A DNA stretch of 64,000 bases from Xenorhabdus sp014467285 (GCF_014467285.1 NZ_NKHR01000015.1:1-64000), one strand, 5' to 3'; shown: positions 8,859 to 18,417, counted from the first letter of the stretch. Translations and numbers: made by a program. The notes: generated by a model not told the origin, from the sequence alone.

Positions 8859-10436
8859 ATGTCACAGAGCAATACCGCTACTAATACCGATAATTCTCTT
8901 CCCCAGTACCATGAATGTATGCCGCTTTTGGCTGCCTATGGGGTCAGTAAGCAGTATTCTGGCTTGACGGTGTTGAAACAGATTGATTTCAAGCTGATGC
9001 CGGGACAGGTACACGCACTGCTGGGTGGAAATGGTGCGGGTAAATCAACTCTGATGAAAATCATTGCCGGTATTGAACAACCAGATGCCGGAGCCTTGAT
9101 TGTAGATGGTACTACTGTCAGCCATCTGACTCCAGCGAAGGCACATCAACTGGGCATTTATCTGGTGCCACAAGAACCTTTGCTATTTCCCAGTCTCTCC
9201 GTTCAGGAAAACATTCTATTCCGTTTACCTAAGCATCAAGCCAGCACAAGTAGGATGCGGGAATTACTGACTCAACTCGATTGCCAAATTGATTTGAAGG
9301 CGGCAGCGGGCAGTTTGAATGTGGCGGATCAGCAGTTAGTAGAGATTATGCGTGGCCTGATGCGTAATTCCCGTATCTTGATTCTGGATGAACCGACAGC
9401 CTCGTTGACGCCCGCAGAAACCGAACGTTTGTTTGCGCGAGTACGGGAGCTACGGCAGCGACAGGTGGGAATTGTCTTTATCTCCCATAAGTTGCCTGAA
9501 ATCCGCGAAATTGCTGATTATGTCAGTGTGATGCGAGATGGTGGTATCGCTCTCAGTGGCGAGATTGAACATTTTACAACAGATGCGATTATTCAGGCGA
9601 TTACACCTGCGGCAAAATCAACGGCATTGGTTGATCAGAAATTACGTTCAAAAGTCCGCAAGAATGTGTCAGATAGCGGATCACAGATACCTGTTTTGGA
9701 AGTGACTTCTCTTTGTGGGGAAGGATTCCGTGATATTTCTCTGAGGCTACAAGCAGGAGAAATTGTCGGTTTGTCTGGCGTTGTGGGCGCGGGGCGTACA
9801 GAACTGGCGGAGACGCTATACGGATTGCGCCCGATTGCGAGTGGTGAAATTCGTTTTCGACAGCAAGTTATCAATAAATTGGATACAGCAGAGCGATTGC
9901 AGCGTGGATTGGTTTATCTGCCTGAGGATAGGCAGGCTTCCGGCTTGTTCCTTGATGCTTTTTTGAGTTGGAATGTGCGTTCGCTGACTCACAGCCGAAG
10001 CACTTTCTGGACGCATTCTTCCTACGATACCGGAGTACTGGAACGATATCGTCAAGCGCTCAATATCCGATTCCACAATGTAAATCAGTCAGCACGCACC
10101 CTGTCTGGCGGTAATCAGCAGAAGATTTTGATTGCGAAATGTCTGGAAGCCAAGCCTACGGTATTGATCATTGATGAACCGACGCGCGGTGTTGATGTTG
10201 GGGCACGTAATGATATTTATCAACTTATTCATAACATCGCCAGCCAGCAGGTGGCGATTCTCCTGATTTCTTCTGATATTGATGAAATTGTTCAACTGGC
10301 TGATCGCGTACTGGTCATGCATCACGGCGAACTCTGTGGTCAGCTTGATAAAGACCATATGAGTGTGGACAAGATTATGCACCTTTCTTTTGGCGAACTG
10401 ATTTCTAACGCAAAAGCAGGGGGAGCGTCACATTGA
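8859..10436 (+). CDS. lsrA: AI-2 ABC importer, ATP-binding subunit LsrA
   Basis: This encodes 525 residues from the ATG at 8859, which has GAGG at 8849-8852 at proper spacing. The frame is open back to 8811. Two tandem ABC domains are visible. The first has an intact Walker A (GGNGAGKST) and LDEPTASL. The second has the degenerate P-loop GVVGAGRTEL but retains LSGGNQQK and IDEPTRGVD, as in sugar-type importers. It powers AI-2 uptake through LsrC and LsrD from LsrB. The 3' end overlaps the lsrC start by four bases, indicating translational coupling. Confidence 0.95.
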   Translation: MSQSNTATNTDNSLPQYHECMPLLAAYGVSKQYSGLTVLKQIDFKLMPGQVHALLGGNGAGKSTLMKIIAGIEQPDAGALIVDGTTVSHLTPAKAHQLGIYLVPQEPLLFPSLSVQENILFRLPKHQASTSRMRELLTQLDCQIDLKAAAGSLNVADQQLVEIMRGLMRNSRILILDEPTASLTPAETERLFARVRELRQRQVGIVFISHKLPEIREIADYVSVMRDGGIALSGEIEHFTTDAIIQAITPAAKSTALVDQKLRSKVRKNVSDSGSQIPVLEVTSLCGEGFRDISLRLQAGEIVGLSGVVGAGRTELAETLYGLRPIASGEIRFRQQVINKLDTAERLQRGLVYLPEDRQASGLFLDAFLSWNVRSLTHSRSTFWTHSSYDTGVLERYRQALNIRFHNVNQSARTLSGGNQQKILIAKCLEAKPTVLIIDEPTRGVDVGARNDIYQLIHNIASQQVAILLISSDIDEIVQLADRVLVMHHGELCGQLDKDHMSVDKIMHLSFGELISNAKAGGASH

Positions 10437-11443
10437 AATTTATTCAGAACAACCGAGAAGGCACAGTATTAATTGCCATTTTGGGGCTGTTTGCTTTATT
10501 AGGGGGGCTGGATAGCCAGGTTTTCAGCTTCCAAACTGTCACTATGATTTTCGGTAATGCCCAAATTCTTATTTTATTAGCGATGGGCGCCACATTGGTC
10601 ATGTTGACTCGCAATATTGATGTATCCGTCGGTTCAACAACCGGCTTATGTGCAGTAGTCATGGGGTTGTCGCTGAATGCTGGCCTTCCTTTGTCGGTTG
10701 CTTGCCTGATGACGTTGTTGATTGGAATGATAGCTGGGCTGATTAACGGTGTATTGGTGGCATGGCTGAAAATTCCGGCCATTGTTGCTACGTTGGGCAC
10801 ACTCGGTTTATACCGGGGGTTAATGCTGTTGCTGACGGGGGGTAAATGGATTGAGGGTTTGCCCGCTGAGGTTAAAGATCTCGCCAGGCCGATGTTATTT
10901 GGTATTTCACCGATTGGCTGGTTGCTGATGTTATTGATTCTGTCGATGGCATGGATGTTAAAGAAAACTGAGTTTGGTCGCGGGTTTTATGCTACTGGCG
11001 ATAATCTGCAGGGCGCTCGTCAGCTTGGTGCTCCCGTCAATGGTATTCGCATCACTGCATTTGCCGTAAATGGCGTGATGGCAGCATTGGCAGGTATTGT
11101 ATTTGTGGCACAGATAGGCTTTATTCCGAACCAAACCGGGGATGGACTGGAGATGAAAGCTATCGCTGCCTGCGTATTGGGTGGGATTAGTTTGCTGGGT
11201 GGCATGGGAACTGTCATCGGGGCGATTTTCGGGGCATATTTTCTGACGCAAATCGATAGTGTGTTGGTGTTGCTCAGGTTATCGGCCTGGTGGAATGATT
11301 TTATTGCTGGCCTTGTCCTGTTGGCGGTGTTAGTACTGGATGGTCGTTTGCGCAGTGCCGTTGGGAAGAATTTACGTCAGCAACGTTATGCTCGCTTCCT
11401 TGAACCGATAAAAAAACACTCTGCAAAAAACGGGAGGCCATAA
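10433..11443 (+). CDS. lsrC: AI-2 ABC importer permease LsrC
   Basis: This encodes 336 residues and is nearly all hydrophobic helices, as in sugar ABC permeases (E. coli LsrC is about 342). It contains the family stretch NIDVSVGSTTGLC and the late cytoplasmic loop GARQLGAPVNGIRI, which contacts the ATPase. The start is TTG at 10433 within the lsrA stop region (TCACATTGA), so it depends on coupling to lsrA. With LsrD it forms the inner-membrane channel. The last base of the stop codon is shared with the lsrD ATG (TAATG). Confidence 0.94.
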   Translation: MKFIQNNREGTVLIAILGLFALLGGLDSQVFSFQTVTMIFGNAQILILLAMGATLVMLTRNIDVSVGSTTGLCAVVMGLSLNAGLPLSVACLMTLLIGMIAGLINGVLVAWLKIPAIVATLGTLGLYRGLMLLLTGGKWIEGLPAEVKDLARPMLFGISPIGWLLMLLILSMAWMLKKTEFGRGFYATGDNLQGARQLGAPVNGIRITAFAVNGVMAALAGIVFVAQIGFIPNQTGDGLEMKAIAACVLGGISLLGGMGTVIGAIFGAYFLTQIDSVLVLLRLSAWWNDFIAGLVLLAVLVLDGRLRSAVGKNLRQQRYARFLEPIKKHSAKNGRP

Positions 11444-12483
11444 TGAATGTAATACAACGTTATGGCTGGGAAATGGCGCTTTTGGTGTTGTTGGTGGCGG
11501 AAATCTTGCTGTTTGGCATGGTTAACCCAAGGATGCTGGATATCAACGTGCTGTTGTTCAGTACCAGTGATTTTATCTGCATCGGGATTATTGCGTTGCC
11601 GTTAACGATGGTGATTGTCAGCGGTGGGATTGATATTTCGTTTGGTTCGATTATCGGCTTATGTGCTATTGCATTGGGCGTCATGTACCAAGCTGGATTA
11701 CCGATGGTTGTTGCTGTTCCCTTAACTTTGCTGGTTGGTGTGCTGTGTGGTTTGATTAATGCAGCCTTGATTTTCTATACGGGCGTGAACCCTCTGGTAA
11801 TTACGCTTGGTACAATGTACCTGTTTGGTGGAAGCGCCTTATTACTGTCAGGATTATCTGGTGCGACGGGTTATGAAGGCATTGGCGATTTTCCTGAGGA
11901 ATTCACTGATCTTGCCAACCTGACACTGTTAGACCTGCCTGTCCCTCTGCTTATCTTCATACTTTGCACTTTGTTGTTTTGGTTGTTTATGCACCGCACG
12001 CATAGTGGGCGAAATGTTTTTCTTATTGGCCAGAACAACCGTGTCGCCCGTTATGGCGCGATCCCCGTGAATAGAACGTTGTGTTTGTTATATGCCCTGA
12101 CTGGGCTGGCTTCAGCGATGGCTGCGATCATTTTAGTTTCCTATTTTGGCTCGGCGCGTTCTGACCTTGGAAGTTCGTACCTGATGCCTGCCATTACTGC
12201 CGTAGTACTGGGGGGAGCGAATATTTACGGCGGTTCTGGTTCAATTACGGGCACCGCGCTGGCGGTTTTGTTGGTGGGCTATTTGCAGCAAGGATTGCAG
12301 ATGGTGGGAATTCCTAATCAAATATCCAGCGCTTTGTCTGGTGCCTTGCTGATTGCAGCAGTGATCGGGCGTTCTATCTTGCTGCATCGTCACCAAATTT
12401 GTAATTGGTGGCAACGTCGGCAGGCTTCTATTTCACAACAACATATTTTTGAAACGCAAAAGACGAATTTGAAACATAAATGA
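11443..12483 (+). CDS. lsrD: AI-2 ABC importer permease LsrD
   Basis: This second inner-membrane permease has 346 residues and many hydrophobic helices. The conserved segment SGGIDISFGSIIGLC lies near residue 50. The coupling loop VARYGAIPVNRTL and the late AVVLGGANIYGGSGS motif are present. The ATG overlaps the lsrC stop. The C-terminal tail (QRRQASISQQHIFETQKTN) is hydrophilic and slightly longer than in E. coli LsrD (330). A 29-bp gap separates it from lsrB. Confidence 0.94.
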   Translation: MNVIQRYGWEMALLVLLVAEILLFGMVNPRMLDINVLLFSTSDFICIGIIALPLTMVIVSGGIDISFGSIIGLCAIALGVMYQAGLPMVVAVPLTLLVGVLCGLINAALIFYTGVNPLVITLGTMYLFGGSALLLSGLSGATGYEGIGDFPEEFTDLANLTLLDLPVPLLIFILCTLLFWLFMHRTHSGRNVFLIGQNNRVARYGAIPVNRTLCLLYALTGLASAMAAIILVSYFGSARSDLGSSYLMPAITAVVLGGANIYGGSGSITGTALAVLLVGYLQQGLQMVGIPNQISSALSGALLIAAVIGRSILLHRHQICNWWQRRQASISQQHIFETQKTNLKHK

Positions 12484-12512
12484 GATTGAAACAAAAATAA
12501 ACGGAGATAGGC

Positions 12513-13532
12513 ATGAAAGCACCAACAATGAAAAAACTGGCTTTGGCTTCTGCATTAAGTCTGGCGTGTGTTTCTTGGGCACAGGCAGCAGAGAAAATCG
12601 CATTTATCCCTAAATTGGTCGGTGTCGGGTTCTTTACCAGCGGCGGACAAGGTGCGGTGGAAGCAGGCAAGGCGCTGGGTGTTGAAGTCACCTATGATGG
12701 CCCGACAGAGCCGAGTGTTGCTGGGCAGGTTCAGCTTATCAATAACTTTGTGAATCAAGGCTACAACGCGATTGTGGTATCTGCCGTGTCACCGGATGGT
12801 TTGTGTCCTGCCTTGAAACGTGCCATGAAACGGGGCGTTAAAGTGTTGACGTGGGATTCAGACACATCACCAGAATGCCGTTCTATCTATATCGATCAAG
12901 GAACGCCAAAACAGTTGGGCGGGCTTTTGGTGGATATGGCTGCTAATCAAGTGAAAAAAGAAACAGCGAAAGTGGCATTTTTCTATTCCAGTCCAACAGT
13001 GACAGATCAAAATCAATGGGTAAAAGAGGCTAAGTCTAAGATTGCAAAGGAACATCCGAACTGGGAAATCGTGACTACGCAGTTTGGCTATAACGATGCT
13101 ACAAAATCCTTGCAGACTGCGGAAGGTATTTTGAAAGCATGGGGAGATTTGGATGCGATTATTGCTCCGGATGCCAATGCGCTGCCTGCGGCGGCTCAAG
13201 CAGCAGAAAACCTGAAACGTCAGGATGTGGCAATTGTTGGGTTCAGTACTCCGAATGTGATGCGTCCTTATGTTGAAAACGGTACAGTCAAACAGTTCGC
13301 CCTGTGGGATGTGGTCAAGCAGGGTAAGATAGCCATTCATATTGCTAATGAGATTCTGCAAAAAGGCGATCTGAATGTGGGGGATAAATTGAATATTCCT
13401 GATATTGGCAATCTTGAGATTTCACCTAACAGTGTGCAGGGATACCGTTATGAAGCAAAAGGCAATGGTATTGTTGTTATGCCGGAGCGGGTGATTTTTA
13501 CCAAAGACAATATCAACCAATACGATTTCTAA
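12513..13532 (+). CDS. lsrB: AI-2 periplasmic binding protein LsrB
   Basis: This encodes 339 residues, as in E. coli. A signal peptide (KKLALASALSLACVSWAQA, cleavage near residues 25-26) leads into a periplasmic sugar-binding fold. Conserved ligand-region segments are visible: FIPKLVGVGFFTSG, TWDSDTSPECRSIYIDQG and IIAPDANALPAAAQA. It captures AI-2 in the periplasm and delivers it to LsrCD. GGAGA lies upstream of the ATG. The next gene, lsrF, is 66 bp downstream in the same operon. Confidence 0.95.
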   Translation: MKAPTMKKLALASALSLACVSWAQAAEKIAFIPKLVGVGFFTSGGQGAVEAGKALGVEVTYDGPTEPSVAGQVQLINNFVNQGYNAIVVSAVSPDGLCPALKRAMKRGVKVLTWDSDTSPECRSIYIDQGTPKQLGGLLVDMAANQVKKETAKVAFFYSSPTVTDQNQWVKEAKSKIAKEHPNWEIVTTQFGYNDATKSLQTAEGILKAWGDLDAIIAPDANALPAAAQAAENLKRQDVAIVGFSTPNVMRPYVENGTVKQFALWDVVKQGKIAIHIANEILQKGDLNVGDKLNIPDIGNLEISPNSVQGYRYEAKGNGIVVMPERVIFTKDNINQYDF

Positions 13533-13598
13533 CCAAGACGATTTCTGATTGATAAGGCTGACATAAGGCCTGACTCTGATACTTTTCTGGAGGGAGAA

Positions 13599-14483
13599 AT
13601 GGCAGATTTAGATGATATCAAAGACGGTAAAGATTTTGGCATTGATACACCACAAAAGAATACGCTGTTTGAACTGAAAGGCTGTGGTGCGCTGGATTGG
13701 GGCATGCAGTCCCGTTTGGCGCGTATTTTTAATCCCACCACCAATAAAACGGTAATGCTGGCGTTTGACCACGGTTATTTTCAGGGGCCAACGACGGGAT
13801 TGGAGCGTATTGATATTAATATCGCCCCGCTGTTTGAACATACCGATGTGCTGATGTGTACGCGCGGCATCCTACGCAGTCAGGTTCCTCCTGCCACCAA
13901 TAAACCTGTTGTACTGCGCGCATCTGGCGCTAATTCTATTCTGACCGAACTCTCCAATGAAGCTGTTGCAGTAGCGATGGAAGATGCGCTTCGGCTCAAT
14001 GTTTGTGCGGTAGCGGCGCAGGTTTATATCGGTTCAGAATACGAACATCAATCCATCAAAAATATTATCAAGCTGGTGGATCAAGGAACGCGTTATGGCA
14101 TGCCAACAATGGCTGTAACAGGGGTCGGTAAAGATATGGCTCGTGACCAGCGTTACTTCTCGCTGGCAACCCGTATTGCGGCAGAAATGGGAGCGAATAT
14201 TATCAAAACCTATTATGTCGATACCGGTTTTGAACGGATTGCCGCAGGTTGCCCGGTGCCGATTGTGATCGCGGGCGGTAAGAAACTGCCGGAGCTGGAT
14301 GCGTTGAATATGTGCTATCAAGCGATCGATCAGGGCGCTTCCGGTGTTGATATGGGACGCAATATTTTCCAATCAGAAGCACCTGTTGCGATGCTGAAAG
14401 CGGTACAGGCAGTCGTGCATCACAATGAAAAACCCGCTCAGGCTTATGAGCTATTCCTGAACGAAAAAGCCAAAGGGGAATAA
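13599..14483 (+). CDS. lsrF: phospho-AI-2 thiolase/aldolase-fold enzyme LsrF
   Basis: This encodes 294 residues with an aldolase-class (DeoC/FbaB-like) TIM barrel. The Schiff-base lysine is Lys203 (in NIIKTYYVDTGF), matching the position described in E. coli LsrF. In enterics LsrF transfers an acetyl group from the LsrG product to CoA, so it clears the signal. AFDHGYFQGPTTGL near residue 51 is family-typical. An AGGGAG ribosome binding site lies just before the ATG. One base separates it from lsrG. Confidence 0.95.
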   Translation: MADLDDIKDGKDFGIDTPQKNTLFELKGCGALDWGMQSRLARIFNPTTNKTVMLAFDHGYFQGPTTGLERIDINIAPLFEHTDVLMCTRGILRSQVPPATNKPVVLRASGANSILTELSNEAVAVAMEDALRLNVCAVAAQVYIGSEYEHQSIKNIIKLVDQGTRYGMPTMAVTGVGKDMARDQRYFSLATRIAAEMGANIIKTYYVDTGFERIAAGCPVPIVIAGGKKLPELDALNMCYQAIDQGASGVDMGRNIFQSEAPVAMLKAVQAVVHHNEKPAQAYELFLNEKAKGE

Positions 14484-14484
14484 C

Positions 14485-14784
14485 ATGCACGTCACATTAG
14501 TTGAGATTAATGTCAAAGCTGACAAGGTTGACGAATTCATTGAGGTATTTCGGGATAATCACCTCGGTTCGGTTAAGGAACCGGGCAATTTGCGGTTTGA
14601 TGTGCTGCGTGATGAGAATATCCCAACCCGCTTTTATATCTATGAAGCCTATGCCGACGAAGCGGCGGTTGCTGAGCATAAGAAAACACCTCATTACCTG
14701 CGTTGCGTCGAAAAACTGGAAGCGTTGATGACTGAACCGCGCAAAAAAACTACTTTTATTGGTTTGATGCCGGAAGGGAAGTAA
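14485..14784 (+). CDS. lsrG: phospho-AI-2 isomerase LsrG
   Basis: This encodes 99 residues with an antibiotic-biosynthesis-monooxygenase-type (ABM) fold; E. coli LsrG is 96. It isomerises phospho-AI-2 for breakdown by LsrF. Conserved segments are HVTLVEINVK at the N-terminus, EPGNLRFDVL in the middle and YADEAAVAEHKKTPHY. It is the last gene of the operon and is followed by a terminator. Confidence 0.94.
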   Translation: MHVTLVEINVKADKVDEFIEVFRDNHLGSVKEPGNLRFDVLRDENIPTRFYIYEAYADEAAVAEHKKTPHYLRCVEKLEALMTEPRKKTTFIGLMPEGK

Positions 14785-14812
14785 AGATAAGAAGCTGTTT
14801 GATAGTCGAAAT

Positions 14813-14857
14813 AACGCCCTTGACGTGGACGTCGGGGCGTTTGAGATTTTTTATAGC
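14813..14857 (+). terminator. lsr operon terminator
   Basis: The stem AACGCCC (14813-14819)/GGGCGTT (14835-14841) contains further self-complementary GACGT/ACGTC. A T-rich stretch (GATTTTTTAT) follows about five bases later. It lies about 30 bases after the lsrG stop. Confidence 0.75.
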
Positions 14858-14916
14858 CAGTTTTGGTTGCTATTTGTGAGAGTGAATATCAAGTTTTAAT
14901 CAGCCTGTAGCCACTG

Positions 14917-15441
14917 TTATTGATGTAGCCACTCGGCAATAAATGTTGCTACTTGTTCCGGCTGATTAATATCAAGCTGCGGAAGTGGTGTTGCCAGCGC
15001 GATATCGCTGGCAATGGCGATCACATAAGGATCGAGGATTTCATTAACGGTATGATTCAGGCCGTCGCGATAAAGTGCTATTTTGGGGATAGCTTCTTGT
15101 TTGAACCCTTCGACCAGAATGAGATCCAGCGAATTCGCATCGAATCGACGGGCGAGATAGTGCAGATCTAACTCCGGCAAATCGGGTGTTTCTGTCATCA
15201 ACGCCCAACGCTGCTGGCTGGCGACCAACGTTTGGGTTGCTCCGGCCTTGCGTAGCTCATAACTGTCTTTACCTGGTTTATCGACATCCATATTGTGATG
15301 AGTATGCTTAATCAACCCAACACGGATATGTCGTTGGCGTAACAAGGGTATCACCTGTTTTAACAATGTCGTTTTTCCGGTTCCGCTATAAGCGGTGATA
15401 CCCAACATAGGCAATGCTGTATTGTTGATGCTCTGATTCAT
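14917..15441 (-). CDS. mobB: molybdopterin-guanine dinucleotide biosynthesis protein MobB
   Basis: This P-loop GTPase has 174 residues from the ATG at 15441 (E. coli MobB is about 175). The frame is open further upstream, but this ATG overlaps the mobA stop as ATGA, which favours it. Motifs are ITAYSGTGKTTLLK (Walker A), LIKHTHHNMDVDKPGKDSYEL and LILVEGFKQEAIPKI. It assists MobA in making the molybdenum cofactor MGD, probably by supplying GTP. It is cotranscribed with mobA. Confidence 0.94.
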   Translation of the reverse strand: MNQSINNTALPMLGITAYSGTGKTTLLKQVIPLLRQRHIRVGLIKHTHHNMDVDKPGKDSYELRKAGATQTLVASQQRWALMTETPDLPELDLHYLARRFDANSLDLILVEGFKQEAIPKIALYRDGLNHTVNEILDPYVIAIASDIALATPLPQLDINQPEQVATFIAEWLHQ

Positions 15442-16040
15442 GCGGTCTCCTGTAGGAGTACCCAATGCCGGTATTTCCAGTGATGGCATTCTTCTGGCGT
15501 ATTTAAGTTTTTGAAAGCATGGGGATTGGGGAAATAGACGGCTTTTGCCTTAATCATCTGCATAAAGAACATGAGTTTTCTATCACCCAGTGCGAGATAA
15601 CTTTCTAACCGGGGGATCAGACTGCGGTGCATTAATGCTAAGGTGGGATGGGCGCGTTCGCAATCATGTGCATAAGCAGCCCAGGCATGTTGTTTGTAGT
15701 GCCAAAGTTTTGCAACGAGATCTTCGGGAAAATCCGGTACATCACAGGGAACAAATACCACCCATTCATTGATGGCTTTCTTTAAAACTGCCAGCATACC
15801 TGCCAGTGGCCCGGAAAAATCGGTAACAATGTCCGGTATAATGGGATAGCCGCTTTGCTGATAGATGCCCTGATTGCGATTGGCATTAATCAACAGCTCA
15901 TGAACCTGCGGCTGCAATCTTGTGGCAATGTGTTGATATAATGGTGCGCCGCTGAATTGCAGTAATCCTTTGTCATTTCCCCCCATGCGGGTAGATAACC
16001 CCCCAGCCAGAATTGCGCCACTGATTTTTTGATGCGTCAT
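15438..16040 (-). CDS. mobA: molybdenum cofactor guanylyltransferase MobA
   Basis: This nucleotidyltransferase has 200 residues and attaches GMP to molybdopterin to form the MGD cofactor. The N-terminal signature AILAGGLSTRMGGNDKGL (about residues 9-26) binds GTP. FVPCDVPDFPEDL carries the metal-binding Asp region. Length agrees with E. coli MobA (about 194). It overlaps mobB by four bases and is divergent from yihD. Confidence 0.95.
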   Translation of the reverse strand: MTHQKISGAILAGGLSTRMGGNDKGLLQFSGAPLYQHIATRLQPQVHELLINANRNQGIYQQSGYPIIPDIVTDFSGPLAGMLAVLKKAINEWVVFVPCDVPDFPEDLVAKLWHYKQHAWAAYAHDCERAHPTLALMHRSLIPRLESYLALGDRKLMFFMQMIKAKAVYFPNPHAFKNLNTPEECHHWKYRHWVLLQETA

Positions 16041-16220
16041 GTTAAATCACCTGATATTGGGCAATGAAATATTGAGTGTTCGGGTATATATAACCATTGA
16101 GAATCAATATCTAACGATGCTGCTTTGGTGGCAGTATAACTTTACGCTGGTTGACAGACCAATTCTTTCTCAGAACGATTATCCCTGCTAATTTGTATAG
16201 TTATTTATAAGGAACTAAAA

Positions 16221-16490
16221 ATGAAGTATCACCGCCTCAATGAAGTTATCGAACTTTTACATCCAGTATGGAAGAATGAGCCGGATTTAAGTTTGGCGGC
16301 GCTTTTGCAAAAGCTGGCTGATGAAGCAGGGTTCACAGGACAGTTGTCTGAATTAACCGATGATATTCTGATTTATCACCTGAAAATGCGCGGTACGGGT
16401 AGTCAGGCAGAAATTCCCGGGTTGAAAAAAGATTATGAAGAAGATTTTAAGACCGCTTTATTACGTGCTCGTGGTGTTATTAAAAATTGA
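16221..16490 (+). CDS. yihD: YihD family protein (DUF1040)
   Basis: This encodes 89 residues, equal to E. coli YihD. It begins MKYHRLNEVIELLHPVW and includes LSELTDDILIYHLKMRG. It is a small cytoplasmic protein of unknown function found upstream of srkA-dsbA in enterics. AAGGAAC lies just before the ATG. A near-duplicate of the last codons (GGTGTTATTAAA) recurs just after the stop at 16490-16505, a minor local repeat. Confidence 0.93.
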   Translation: MKYHRLNEVIELLHPVWKNEPDLSLAALLQKLADEAGFTGQLSELTDDILIYHLKMRGTGSQAEIPGLKKDYEEDFKTALLRARGVIKN

Positions 16491-16527
16491 TGGTGTTATT
16501 AAAGATTGATAAAGAGAGAACTGTGTT

Positions 16528-17517
16528 GTGACAGAATCGAAGGCTTTTAATTTTCAGAATATAACGCCAGATTTAATCATGGATGCGTTGACGCAGTCTG
16601 GTTTGTATCTTGATTCCGGATTAACTGAACTGAATAGTTACGAAAATCGTGTTTATCAGTTCATGGATGAGGATCGCAAACGTTATGTGGTGAAATTTTA
16701 TCGCCCACTGCGCTGGAGCCAGCAGCAAATTCAAGAGGAGCATGATCTTGCGCATGAATTGCAGCAGGCAAATTTACCGGTTGCGGCTCCCCTGATGTTT
16801 GATGGGCAGACGGTGTTGAATTATGGCGGGTTCTTTTTTGCTATTTTCCCGAGCGTAGGGGGACGCCAGTACGAATCAGATAATTTTGACCAGTTGGAAG
16901 ATGTCGGGCGTTTACTGGGAAGAGTACACCAAATTGGCCGTCAAAAAACGTTTTCGGCTCGTCCTACAATTAATCTTGATGAATATTTGTATCAGCCGTA
17001 TCAATATTTGGCTGAATGTGAGCTTCTGCCTGCCGGACATAAGAAAGGTTTTTTGGCGGCACTGGATGAATTAAACAATACAGTTGTACATCAATGGAAT
17101 GATAACTGGCAGGCATTACGGCTGCATGGTGATTGCCATGCTGGTAATATCTTGTGGCGTGATGAGGCATGGTTTGTGGATCTTGATGATGCCCGCAATG
17201 GCCCTGCTATTCAGGATTTGTGGATGCTACTCAATGGCTCAAGGCAGGAGCGATTGATTCAGTTGGATATTTTGCTTGAATCATATAGTCAGTTTACGGA
17301 TTTTGACCCAAAAACATTGGCTTTGATAGAACCACTGCGGGCAATGCGAATGGTCTATTATTTGGCTTGGGTTGCTCGTCGCTGGCAAGATCCCGCTTTT
17401 CCCAAAGCATTTCCGTGGATGGCTGATAGTGATTTCTGGCATAAGCAAATGAATCTTTTTTCTGAACAAACCCGGCTGTTACAGGAACCACCTTTACAGC
17501 TCAACCCGATGTATTAA
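16528..17517 (+). CDS. srkA: stress response kinase A
   Basis: This encodes 329 residues with a GTG start; E. coli SrkA (YihE/RdoA) is 328. It is a eukaryotic-like Ser/Thr kinase of the APH fold that protects against stress-induced death and is linked to the Cpx response. YVVKFYRPLRW contains the ATP-binding lysine. RLHGDCHAGNILWR is the catalytic loop, with Asp as the base and Asn as metal ligand. FVDLDDARNG is the DFG-equivalent. It is directly upstream of dsbA (17 bp), which is also Cpx-linked in E. coli. Confidence 0.95.
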   Translation: MTESKAFNFQNITPDLIMDALTQSGLYLDSGLTELNSYENRVYQFMDEDRKRYVVKFYRPLRWSQQQIQEEHDLAHELQQANLPVAAPLMFDGQTVLNYGGFFFAIFPSVGGRQYESDNFDQLEDVGRLLGRVHQIGRQKTFSARPTINLDEYLYQPYQYLAECELLPAGHKKGFLAALDELNNTVVHQWNDNWQALRLHGDCHAGNILWRDEAWFVDLDDARNGPAIQDLWMLLNGSRQERLIQLDILLESYSQFTDFDPKTLALIEPLRAMRMVYYLAWVARRWQDPAFPKAFPWMADSDFWHKQMNLFSEQTRLLQEPPLQLNPMY

Positions 17518-17534
17518 TTTTTCTGGAGACCATT

Positions 17535-18158
17535 ATGAAGAAATTTTGGCTAGCACTGGTGGGAGCGTTTATGGCATTTAATGCTTCTGCTTCCGGTTTT
17601 TCTGAAGGCAAACAGTATACGGAATTAAAAAATCCGGTTGCAAATCAGCCGCAGGTTTTGGAATTCTTCTCTTTTTATTGCCCTCACTGTTATCAGTTTG
17701 AAAACATTTATCATGTTCCTTCTACTGTTGAGAAAAACCTGCCAGCGGGGGTGACGCATGAACGTTATCATGTCGATTTTCTGGGGCCTCTGGGGAAAGA
17801 TCTGACGGATGCCTGGGCGGTTGCGATCGTCATGAAGGTTGAAGATAAAGTCACTCCAATTCTGTTTGAGGGTATTCAGAAAACCCAGTCCATCAATAGC
17901 AAAGAAGATATCCGCAATGCCTTTATCAAGGCTGGTGTGTCTGGTGAAGAATATGATGCGGCATTGAACAGCTTTATCGTGCAATCTGTAGCTGCTAAAG
18001 AGCGTCAGGCAGCCAAAGATCTTGAATTGCGTGGTGTTCCGGCAGTTTTTGTCAATGGCAAGTACCTGATTAACAATGGCGGCATTGAATCGCGTTCGGA
18101 GCTGGACTACGGTAAGAAGTTCTCTGATGTAGTGAATTATCTGGTGACAAAAAAATAA
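17535..18158 (+). CDS. dsbA: thiol:disulfide interchange protein DsbA
   Basis: This periplasmic oxidase has 207 residues and puts disulfide bonds into exported proteins. The signal peptide is MKKFWLALVGAFMAFNASAS, with cleavage near residue 19. The active site C49-P-H-C52 lies in FFSFYCPHCYQFE. The cis-proline loop is RGVPAVFVNGKY. It is likely co-transcribed with srkA. Potential clients in this window include the adhesins, whose tip domains carry paired cysteines (inference). Confidence 0.97.
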   Translation: MKKFWLALVGAFMAFNASASGFSEGKQYTELKNPVANQPQVLEFFSFYCPHCYQFENIYHVPSTVEKNLPAGVTHERYHVDFLGPLGKDLTDAWAVAIVMKVEDKVTPILFEGIQKTQSINSKEDIRNAFIKAGVSGEEYDAALNSFIVQSVAAKERQAAKDLELRGVPAVFVNGKYLINNGGIESRSELDYGKKFSDVVNYLVTKK

Positions 18159-18200
18159 GCCACAATGCAATAAGAATGCTGGTATTAATATAAAATAATA

Positions 18201-18241
18201 CAAGTATTGTGTCAGCTAAGATAAAACTGGCACAATACTTG
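18201..18241 (+). terminator. long hairpin after dsbA, no T-run
   Basis: The arms CAAGTATTGTGTCAG (18201-18215) and CTGGCACAATACTTG (18227-18241) pair over 15 bp with one G-T, around an 11-base loop. No T tract follows on either strand, so it is not a standard intrinsic terminator. It may protect the dsbA mRNA 3' end or be a repeat element. Confidence 0.5.
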
Positions 18242-18417
18242 CTGAAAGTTCCCTTTCATAACATAAACTCCGGTAATATCCACAAGTCAGTGATTTTTAA
18301 GTAGTTGTAATATTTTTTTCACATTCACCGTAATTCATTGATTTTTACCTTCTGTTCTTCATTCTTTACAGTGATAAACATAAATCTGGTTTATGTGCCA
18401 TTTTTTTGTGCACAAAG

